Program-made: the position numbers and the translations under genes
Part shown: one piece after another, positions 62,801-64,000 of the stretch
How the letters are laid out: every line of letters starts with the position of its first letter
Position numbering within the stretch: position 1 is the stretch's first letter
Source of the DNA: Melanocharis versteri
Lineage: Eukaryota; Chordata; Aves; Passeriformes; Melanocharitidae
DNA: 64,000 bases
Direction: 5' to 3'
Assembly: GCA_013397845.1 (NCBI GenBank)
Contig: VZTG01006663.1
Coordinates: 310,001 to 374,000 of the forward strand
Notes under the pieces: model-generated
What the model was told of the DNA's origin: nothing
The model's database searches: none
What the model saw: the letters and a program-made list of their open reading frames with translations, nothing else

Positions 62801-63933
62801 CAGCCATGGTGGGATACAGAACGGCCTCAAATGTGGTTATGTTGCTTTTTTCCCCTCAGGAAATAAAGGAGGAGCTCTGCTGGAGAGCACATGCTACTGA
62901 AGTGGTTGACCTATTTATTGAAGAGGAGAAAAATGTGGTAGTGACAGCATCCCTTGATGGTTCAGTCAGGTATAAAATGACTAACACTTCTTACTGCTAT
63001 GGCAAATCAGTTGAGTTATCTTCAAAGTTCCTTTTCTTGCTGCACTTGCATATAGGCTAGAACTTAAATAAAATGAAACACTGGGTGCATTTTCTGCTCT
63101 GCACCCAAAACAGCTGGTTTTAATGTAACACTTCCCCGAAGTCAGATCTTTTGCAGCCTGTCATTTTCTTTCAGCCCTTCCTTTACTTTGTATGCATAGG
63201 TAGTGGCTACATAATTTTAAAAATTACCTGCTGTTCTAATCCTATTTCAGCTTTCAATACTTGTTAAATTGACATGGATCCTAAGCATGGCATCTAATCA
63301 ATGTGTATGCAATTAGACCGTGGAAGCTTGAAGATACTTCATAGACAACTCTAATTCCTTCTTGGCTAACAAGTACAATTGAAGAGGTTTCCTTTGTTTT
63401 TCTGGAAGCATCAATGAAAAAATTTTGTTTAGATCCTGCTCTGGTGGCAATACTTTACTAGAGGAACAATTCAGGACTTTGGTACATTTACTCCTCAGTT
63501 TCATAAATACAAACATGAACTGTTTGTTTTCTGGTTTTTACAACCATCTGTTGTTTTTTTTTACTCTCAAATTATTTAAATGATAAAAAACAATCTCATT
63601 GATGTTTTCTATGATTAGCACACTGAACTCTAGAACAGTGCTGCAGAATTTGATAATGTACACAGATATTGTCTCACTTCTGTTCCACTTCTAAAAATAT
63701 CAATTTTTCTTTTCTGTCCTTTGGTGCTGTTTCTACTATGTCTGTAGGCTTTGGCATGCCATGACTGGATACTATTTTGGTTACTTTGGACAAGCCAGGA
63801 AGTTTGAATTATCAGATACCAGTCGGTTGATTTTGCCTTCTGATGTTAATGATTTTCCTGCTATAATTAAAGAGGAGAGCAAACATATGGAAAAGAAGAA
63901 GGTTAAATATCCTCTCATGCTGGACAGAGACAA
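8691..63933 (+). CDS. WDR64: WDR64, WD repeat-containing protein 64 (24 coding exons, 3' end outside the window)
   Basis: The coding sequence joins 8691-8841, 9536-9666, 12389-12488, 13015-13118, 15673-15702, 20119-20226, 21860-22074, 22598-22732, 25436-25515, 32066-32205, 45344-45470, 47446-47594, 48586-48709, 50020-50189, 51991-52167, 53125-53255, 54526-54603, 56258-56345, 57786-57828, 59115-59245, 60640-60745, 62401-62462, 62860-62969 and 63748-63933. This totals 2876 nt, or 958 residues plus 2 nt. All borders are GT-AG and every phase closes. The protein has a degenerate EF-hand-like N-terminus (about 40-105), then WD40 blades with aromatic-Asp ends from residue 200 to 900, interrupted by a Ser-rich linker (about 710-775). 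The human protein is about 1080 residues, so roughly the last tenth is missing. WD40 propellers are protein-binding scaffolds. WDR64 itself is poorly characterised and, as I recall, testis-enriched in mammals. Its place beside OPN3, head to head, matches human 1q43. Confidence 0.95.
8842..9535 (+). other. WDR64: WDR64 intron 1
   Basis: 694 bp, AT-rich, with a T-run at 9379-9389. I see no repeat family or exon in it. Confidence 0.9.
9536..9666 (+). CDS. WDR64: WDR64 coding exon 2
   Basis: Residues 51-94. The junction with exon 1 completes DDDEIDYDKFYTTTRTLFG, which looks like the second half of an EF-hand loop and exiting helix. A second such stretch (LDERPEWLEIFG) runs into exon 3. The calcium-binding positions are not all kept, so this is probably a structural, non-binding EF-hand pair. 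Acceptor CATACAG, donor GTAAGG; it ends in phase 0. Confidence 0.95.
9667..12388 (+). other. WDR64: WDR64 intron 2
   Basis: 2.7 kb of AT-rich sequence with several poly-T stretches (10441-10449, 11858-11868 and others). Short frames on both strands lack splice sites and similarity. Nothing else is recognised. Confidence 0.85.
12389..12488 (+). CDS. WDR64: WDR64 coding exon 3
   Basis: Residues 95-127 plus 1 nt. It begins IFGCFTGG, the end of the EF-hand-like region, followed by a Ser-rich loop and the strand VLLVSEKQQI. Acceptor TTTGTTTAG, donor GTGACA (weaker than most in this gene). The phase 1 end joins exon 4 to give GVVKRKDIIKG. Confidence 0.93.
12489..13014 (+). other. WDR64: WDR64 intron 3
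   Basis: 526 bp, AT-rich. The only structure is the 33-bp direct duplication near its 3' end. Confidence 0.9.
12919..12979 (+). repeat. 33-bp direct duplication before exon 4
   Basis: TTACTATTATAGTTCTAT occurs at 12919 and again at 12952, each followed by a TGTTTGTGTTTTCC-like tail. The second copy is slightly shortened. The duplication lies 35-95 bp upstream of exon 4, so it may include branch-point sequence. Confidence 0.8.
13015..13118 (+). CDS. WDR64: WDR64 coding exon 4
   Basis: Residues 128-162: the first beta-propeller strands (DIIKGMVKVPLLHF, then ASQRGVLTVFSKQ). Acceptor TTGACAG, donor GTAATT. It ends in phase 0 at FSKQ, immediately before a 10-codon micro-exon. A 33-bp direct duplication lies just upstream of its acceptor. 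Confidence 0.95.
13758..13785 (+). repeat. Inverted repeat, left arm (28 bp)
   Basis: This arm starts AGGATGTGTCATACAG and is the exact reverse complement of 15260-15287. One mismatch outward, three further bases also pair. Both arms lie in the same intron, so the pre-mRNA could form a perfect stem enclosing about 1.5 kb. Confidence 0.95.
14312..14549 (+). mobile_element. CR1 LINE 3'-end fragment
   Basis: The stretch reads like the CR1 3' region: GGATATAAGGAAAAATTTCT, GGAACTGCCTAGGGAAGTGG, TTGGACTTGATCATCTTGAA, and the terminal ATGATTCCGTGATTCTGT. It is truncated at the 5' end and in sense orientation to WDR64. No coding capacity is left. Confidence 0.9.
14956..14971 (+). other. G-run cluster (possible partial G-quadruplex)
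   Basis: Three GGGG runs with CA spacers (14956-14959, 14962-14965, 14968-14971), followed by two GG pairs. A fourth GGG run is lacking, so a full three-tetrad quadruplex would need a more distant G run. Confidence 0.5.
15260..15287 (-). repeat. Inverted repeat, right arm (28 bp)
   Basis: On the plus strand this ends GTATGACACATCCT and is the exact reverse complement of the left arm at 13758-13785. It lies 385 bp upstream of micro-exon 5. The flanks show no clear continued homology, so this is not a long inverted copy of a known element. Confidence 0.95.
15673..15702 (+). CDS. WDR64: WDR64 coding exon 5 (30-bp micro-exon)
   Basis: Encodes only MKVLATINVE, residues 163-172, phase 0 on both sides. 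The acceptor is TTTTTCAG and the donor GTAAGT is a consensus site. These ten residues are needed to join exon 4 (FSKQ) to exon 6 (DTAWINGCDF), and the human protein has the same ten-residue spacing. It could be skipped without a frameshift, but that would delete a propeller strand. Confidence 0.93.
15703..20118 (+). other. WDR64: WDR64 intron 5
   Basis: 4.4 kb. Short direct repeats of GTTATTATAG lie at 17343-17389. A somewhat GC-richer block lies at 16930-17290. Several short frames on both strands have no flanking splice sites. No CR1 tail or known family is visible. Confidence 0.85.
20119..20226 (+). CDS. WDR64: WDR64 coding exon 6
   Basis: Residues 173-208. The WD blade end reads VAVTESTIILWDYK, with Trp200 and Asp201. 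The part before it, DTAWINGCDFLPNLKYV, is typical of the inner strands of a WD40 blade. Acceptor TTTTCATCAG, donor GTATTA, phase 0 at both ends. The open frame extends left of the acceptor, but that part is intron. Confidence 0.96.
20227..21859 (+). other. WDR64: WDR64 intron 6
   Basis: 1.6 kb of AT-rich sequence, with a T-rich cluster at 20880-20915. No exon, repeat family or RNA gene is recognised. Confidence 0.88.
21860..22074 (+). CDS. WDR64: WDR64 coding exon 7
   Basis: Residues 209-279 plus 2 nt, the longest exon seen here. It contains VIKPMKNCLLCVCTV, the acidic turn DTILMGDDKGNVYLLTI typical of a WD40 blade, and a charged Lys/Glu/Asp-rich tail (KQSKTEKESQF). Acceptor ATTCCACAG, donor GTAAGT. 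Confidence 0.96.
22075..22597 (+). other. WDR64: WDR64 intron 7, with an unexplained open stretch
   Basis: 523 bp. It holds an 81-codon open stretch (22241-22486) with reasonable codon look (SVEDFTRDLTAERMQNTIQG), but no acceptor or donor fits it. Splicing of exon 7 directly to exon 8 gives the expected protein. Confidence 0.8.
22598..22732 (+). CDS. WDR64: WDR64 coding exon 8
   Basis: Residues 280-324 plus 2 nt. It encodes PKRKLHDDWVGKVKYFS, ALKRFGSCSTDSIKSFV and DDMKRLEDHL, all close to the mammalian protein. The acceptor is TATATCCCTAG with a short tract; the donor is GTAAGT. The phase was used to place the acceptor, since only this AG keeps the frame and the similarity. Confidence 0.94.
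22733..25435 (+). other. WDR64: WDR64 intron 8
   Basis: 2.7 kb, strongly AT-rich. I see no CR1 tail, tandem array or exon. Confidence 0.88.
25436..25515 (+). CDS. WDR64: WDR64 coding exon 9
   Basis: Residues 325-351 plus 1 nt: PVKEFSVPKGVNAF, then AKVVVTGG, the strand leading into the next WD turn. The Gly codon at the end is split with exon 10. Acceptor GATTGCAG, donor GTAAGT. Confidence 0.95.
26314..26383 (+). repeat. A/C-rich simple repeat
   Basis: Runs of A broken by CCCC, CAAA and CAA units. It resembles a decayed poly-A or CAAA microsatellite. It is open in one frame (Lys/Asn/Pro-rich), which is not evidence of coding. Confidence 0.8.
27029..27166 (-). mobile_element. tRNA-Ile-derived SINE with CR1 tail (TguSINE1-like)
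   Basis: Read on the minus strand, the head TTAGCTAAGTTGGTTAGAGC, then ACACCAAGGTTGTGAGTTCA and TTGGCCA follow the tRNA-Ile gene (box A, variable arm, box B, acceptor end). It continues into a CR1-type tail (GGACTTGATGATTGTTATGG, CCCTTCCAACCCAGAATATT) and ends TCTGTGATTCT. Box B and the anticodon loop (CTATAAA) are decayed, so it is not a working tRNA. SINEs of this build are known from passerine birds and use CR1 machinery. Confidence 0.85.
32066..32205 (+). CDS. WDR64: WDR64 coding exon 10
   Basis: Residues 352-398. It carries a full blade: GNDRILRLWNPV (Trp360), GKLLGHKHSVVEIV with the Gly-His of the next repeat, then NEKDQHIISLSCAK. Acceptor TTTCTTTCAG, donor GTAAAC. A CR1 element begins about 22 bp after the donor. 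If the intron were retained, the frame would stay open for 57 codons, to TAG at 32377-32379. Confidence 0.96.
32228..33615 (+). mobile_element. CR1 LINE, 5'-truncated and inactive
   Basis: About 1.4 kb of the CR1 second reading frame and 3' end, sense to the gene. One frame (32285-32605) still reads the reverse transcriptase A motif as YLEFSKAFDTVSH, with Glu where Asp is normal. The later catalytic pair reads FTDNTKLG in place of FADDTKLG. Frames shift repeatedly after that. The end is GATTCTGTGATTCTGTGA, the standard CR1 tail. It cannot code for an active enzyme. Confidence 0.95.
34255..35073 (+). mobile_element. Very old CR1-like fragment(s)
   Basis: At 34260-34440 broken frames read EGVVVNG and then LFNIFISIYNEGLE, which fit CR1 reverse transcriptase (VVVNG; LFNIFI). 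At 34990-35073 a CR1-type 3' end appears (GATCTCTTGAGGGCCCTTCT, then CTATGATTCAATATGATGATTC). The spacing is shorter than in a full CR1. Whether it is one element with deletions or two is unclear. Confidence 0.5.
40233..40270 (+). repeat. CAAA/CAA simple repeat
   Basis: An A-run followed by CAAAA and CAACAA units, directly upstream of a CR1 3' fragment. Confidence 0.8.
40286..40620 (+). mobile_element. CR1 LINE 3'-end fragment
   Basis: Matches the CR1 3' region throughout: GGATATCTCATCCATGTATA, CTTTTCAGTGGCTCCCAGTG, TTTACTGTGAGGGAGACCAA, GTGCCCAGAGAGGTTGTGGG. It ends near TTCACTTCCAACC with a decayed tail and lacks the clean ATTCTGTG repeats. Sense orientation, no coding capacity. Confidence 0.9.
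43535..43770 (+). repeat. Unrecognised dispersed module, copy A
   Basis: About 235 bp that aligns along its length with 52663-52875, with small indels. Shared strings include ATTTCACTAAC, GATGTTTATGGA, TTGTTCAGTGACTT-like sequence and GATACCTACTTTT-like sequence. It is not CR1 and has no visible terminal repeats. The family is unknown to me. Confidence 0.85.
44315..44346 (+). repeat. 12-bp tandem repeat
   Basis: GTATTGATGAGA is repeated about 2.7 times. It is a small local duplication in intron 10 with no evident function. Confidence 0.85.
45344..45470 (+). CDS. WDR64: WDR64 coding exon 11
   Basis: Residues 399-440 plus 1 nt. It begins VYRVWDIQTLSPLQVF (Trp403, Asp404), completing the blade begun in exon 10, and ends NDHGMLFTG. 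Acceptor CCCCCTCTAG, donor GTATGT. It follows the 13.1-kb intron 10, the largest in the window. Confidence 0.96.
45471..47445 (+). other. WDR64: WDR64 intron 11
   Basis: 2.0 kb. A GC-richer block at 46690-47050 is open for 117 codons on the minus strand, but its composition (Arg, Ser, Gln-rich) and lack of splice sites or similarity argue against a gene. No known repeat is seen. Confidence 0.85.
47446..47594 (+). CDS. WDR64: WDR64 coding exon 12
   Basis: Residues 441-490. It encodes GSDVIDIYPLANVIQDSK, then THEKSLNVLLYNKAFHQ and ILSICTESILK, which runs straight into VWD of exon 13. Acceptor CTTGTGCAG, donor GTGAGT, phase 0 at the end. Confidence 0.96.
47595..48585 (+). other. WDR64: WDR64 intron 12
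   Basis: About 1 kb. No repeats or exons are recognised. Confidence 0.9.
48586..48709 (+). CDS. WDR64: WDR64 coding exon 13
   Basis: Residues 491-531 plus 1 nt. It starts VWDLETGSQIYQI (Trp492, Asp493), a textbook WD40 blade end with the following D strand. It ends VYLATGACDG, the turn of the next blade. Acceptor TTTTTTCAG, donor GTAAAG. Confidence 0.96.
48710..50019 (+). other. WDR64: WDR64 intron 13
   Basis: 1.3 kb. It contains a GATA-type microsatellite (49130-49180). Nothing else is recognised. Confidence 0.9.
49130..49180 (+). repeat. GATA/ATAGAT microsatellite
   Basis: Imperfect TAGA and GATATA units over about 50 bp, for example AGATATAGATATAGATAAAT. Likely length-variable. Confidence 0.85.
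50020..50189 (+). CDS. WDR64: WDR64 coding exon 14
   Basis: Residues 532-588. TVKIWEFESGQEVKALP gives a WD-type end with Glu in place of Asp (Trp537, Glu538). It then has a polar loop (AQHSNDEHRVLK) and the strands IVYLKADEG and IKIIQ. Acceptor CCTGTGTAG, donor GTTTTT, which is weak beyond the GT. Confidence 0.94.
50190..51990 (+). other. WDR64: WDR64 intron 14
   Basis: 1.8 kb of AT-rich sequence. No CR1 tail, tandem repeat or exon is seen. Confidence 0.88.
51991..52167 (+). CDS. WDR64: WDR64 coding exon 15
   Basis: Residues 589-647. GDSAQTDLYVTWVLPEIVPF matches the spacing of the human protein, followed by a long loop (SLKPGSLKTQDFFPDI) and CNTSCMKNDKE. This segment has no WD signature and is less conserved than the blades. 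Acceptor ATTTTAATAG, donor GTGAGA, phase 0 at both ends. Confidence 0.92.
52281..52330 (+). mobile_element. CR1 LINE tail remnant
   Basis: CCCCACTGTGGTCCCTTCCA, then AACCTTACACACTCTATGAT and TCTGTGATTCC: only the last 50 bp of a CR1 element remain. Sense orientation. Confidence 0.85.
52663..52875 (+). repeat. Unrecognised dispersed module, copy B
   Basis: Same orientation as copy A at 43535-43770, about 9.1 kb away and in a different intron (15). By eye most positions match (TTTGTTCAGTGACTTCTT, GAGTATCTCCACAGATACC, ACACCTGTTTTCACATGCTC). The divergence says the duplication is old, if it is one. Confidence 0.85.
53125..53255 (+). CDS. WDR64: WDR64 coding exon 16
   Basis: Residues 648-690 plus 2 nt. 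SVDIKCFDVLKEEGGRLIA is followed by ATGSANGEINLWDFES, a clear WD40 blade end (Trp681, Asp682). Acceptor TTCTTTGTAG, donor GTAAGT. Confidence 0.96.
53256..54525 (+). other. WDR64: WDR64 intron 16
   Basis: 1.27 kb. It contains a 48-bp tandem duplication (53668-53763) and no other structure I can name. Confidence 0.88.
53668..53763 (+). repeat. 48-bp tandem duplication
   Basis: Two adjacent copies of a 48-bp unit starting TACATTATCAGTATCTTAAT and ending GACTAGAAGT, at 53668 and 53716, with no difference seen between them. The identity suggests a recent event, so the site may be polymorphic. Confidence 0.95.
54526..54603 (+). CDS. WDR64: WDR64 coding exon 17
   Basis: Residues 691-716 plus 2 nt. 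It encodes RKTNEDDQGSGVNAILFLVH and then Ser residues; the strand NAILFLVH aligns with NDILFLF in the human protein. The loop before it is about a dozen residues shorter than in human. Acceptor TTGTTTTCAG, donor GTAACT. Confidence 0.88.
54604..56257 (+). other. WDR64: WDR64 intron 17
   Basis: 1.65 kb. A short CA run followed by A's lies at 55579-55594, and a 9-bp tandem (TCTAATCAG twice) near 56132-56149. No exon or repeat family is seen. Confidence 0.85.
56258..56345 (+). CDS. WDR64: WDR64 coding exon 18
   Basis: Residues 717-746, a Ser/Arg-rich low-complexity linker (RRSSLSPASSVRSDAS, then HKGSSLDLHE). It matches the human protein only in composition. RRSS and RSDAS could be kinase sites, which is speculative. 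Acceptor TTTCACACAG, donor GTAGAT (weak). Confidence 0.85.
56346..57785 (+). other. WDR64: WDR64 intron 18
   Basis: 1.44 kb. A G-run with a GT-rich tail (56751-56818) and a short palindromic stretch (57506-57529) stand out. Nothing else is recognised. Confidence 0.85.
56751..56818 (+). repeat. G-run and G/T-rich low-complexity tract
   Basis: Eleven consecutive G (56758-56768), followed by GTTTG, GGTTTT and GGTGGGG units up to 56818. Such tracts are often length-variable and hard to sequence, so the exact G count should be treated with care. Confidence 0.85.
57786..57828 (+). CDS. WDR64: WDR64 coding exon 19
   Basis: Residues 747-760 plus 1 nt, an acidic linker (ENVESNEINTEITT). At 43 bp it is a small exon whose length is not a multiple of 3, so skipping it would break the frame. 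Acceptor TTGCTTTTAG, donor GTATGG. The call rests on splice sites and phase closure with exons 18 and 20. Confidence 0.82.
57829..59114 (+). other. WDR64: WDR64 intron 19
   Basis: 1.3 kb. AT-rich, with no repeat or exon recognised. Confidence 0.88.
59115..59245 (+). CDS. WDR64: WDR64 coding exon 20
   Basis: Residues 761-804. The linker ends (SCKNTQSPKMN) and the propeller resumes: SPLLASAHESSCIRLWSIQ, with Trp801 but Ser in place of Asp. Acceptor CCAAAGCAG (poor tract), donor GTAGCC. The phase and the strong match of LASAHESSCIRLW to the human sequence fix it. Confidence 0.92.
59246..60639 (+). other. WDR64: WDR64 intron 20
   Basis: 1.4 kb. A 6-bp inverted pair (ATTACG ... CGTAAT) lies near 59845-59872. 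The intron ends in a TTTG microsatellite. Confidence 0.88.
60607..60638 (+). repeat. TTTG microsatellite at the exon 21 acceptor
   Basis: TTATTTATTTG followed by repeated GTTT units, running into TTTTAG at the exon 21 border. It serves as the polypyrimidine tract of the acceptor. Confidence 0.9.
60640..60745 (+). CDS. WDR64: WDR64 coding exon 21
   Basis: Residues 805-839 plus 1 nt: GNLMKELLPFSEYPSGPLT, then CTDIFTKILLAGSK. Its acceptor tract is a TTTG microsatellite running right up to TTTTAG. Donor GTGAGT. Confidence 0.94.
60746..62400 (+). other. WDR64: WDR64 intron 21
   Basis: 1.65 kb. Short frames near 61528-61847 are Phe/Ser/Cys-rich readings of pyrimidine-rich sequence and are not credible exons. 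No repeat family is seen. Confidence 0.87.
62401..62462 (+). CDS. WDR64: WDR64 coding exon 22
   Basis: Residues 840-860: EGHIVRWNMASYLEDSQNRKN. The blade end is RWN (Trp846), with Asn in place of Asp. Acceptor TTCTTAAACAG, donor GTAAGG, phase 0. Confidence 0.93.
62463..62859 (+). other. WDR64: WDR64 intron 22
   Basis: 397 bp, with a good pyrimidine tract (TTGCTTTTTTCCCCTCAG) at the 3' end. Nothing else is seen. Confidence 0.9.
62860..62969 (+). CDS. WDR64: WDR64 coding exon 23
   Basis: Residues 861-896 plus 2 nt: EIKEELCWRAHATEVVDLF, then EKNVVVTASLDGSV. WRAH is the inner-strand motif of the last blade seen, which closes in exon 24. Acceptor TTTTTCCCCTCAG, donor GTATAA. Confidence 0.96.
62970..63747 (+). 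other. WDR64: WDR64 intron 23
   Basis: 778 bp, with T-rich runs near 63554-63561. No repeat family or extra exon is seen. Confidence 0.9.
63748..63933 (+). CDS. WDR64: WDR64 coding exon 24 (last in the window)
   Basis: Residues 897-958 plus 2 nt. RLWHAMTGYYFGYFGQ closes the blade (Trp899). It is followed by the conserved LSDTSRLILPSDVNDFP and a Lys-rich stretch (HMEKKKVKYPLMLDRD). Acceptor TATGTCTGTAG, donor GTAAGA. The codon is split, so at least one more coding exon lies to the right. Confidence 0.96.
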
Positions 63934-64000
63934 GTAAGATCTCATACATTTACATACATGTATGATTGGGGGAACAGTTTTGAAAATGTGCTTTAAAAAC

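Overview
The window is vertebrate nuclear DNA, almost certainly from a bird. It carries several copies of CR1 LINE 3' ends (the tail ending in repeats of ATTCTGTG), large intron-rich genes and low repeat density. One element is a tRNA-Ile-headed SINE with a CR1 tail (27029-27166, minus strand). That architecture matches a SINE family described from passerine birds (TguSINE1), so a songbird or relative is the best guess; this is inference.

Layout. At the left end is the first coding exon of OPN3 (encephalopsin) on the minus strand (1025-1376), inside a CpG island (about 600-1720). Just inside OPN3 intron 1 lies a seven-copy 31-bp tandem repeat that ends at the window's only N. From 1721 to 8690 is the space between two head-to-head genes, with one candidate non-coding exon (7770-7925). 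From 8691 to the right edge runs WDR64 on the plus strand. I could trace 24 consecutive coding exons (8691-63933) with canonical GT-AG borders and a reading phase that closes at every junction. They encode 958 codons plus 2 nt, and the 3' end of the gene is outside the window. The head-to-head OPN3/WDR64 order is the same as on human 1q43, which supports both calls.

WDR64 encodes a long WD40-repeat protein. The exons show a degenerate EF-hand-like N-terminus, at least nine WD blade ends (LWDY, RLWN, RVWD, KVWD, KIWE, NLWD, RLWS, VRWN, RLWH) and a Ser-rich, poorly conserved linker in exons 17-19. OPN3 is a seven-helix opsin; only helices 1, 2 and the start of 3 are here.

The rest is intron. 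Things that stand out are: a CR1 copy 22 bp after the exon 10 donor; a perfect 28-bp inverted repeat inside intron 4 that would fold the pre-mRNA; two diverged copies of an unrecognised ~230-bp module in introns 10 and 15; a TTTG microsatellite forming the exon 21 acceptor tract; and small tandem duplications. I saw no complete additional gene, no functional tRNA or rRNA, no CRISPR array and no intact mobile element. No clearly new biological system is visible. The best leads are the intron 4 inverted repeat, the duplicated module and the OPN3 intron 1 repeat array.
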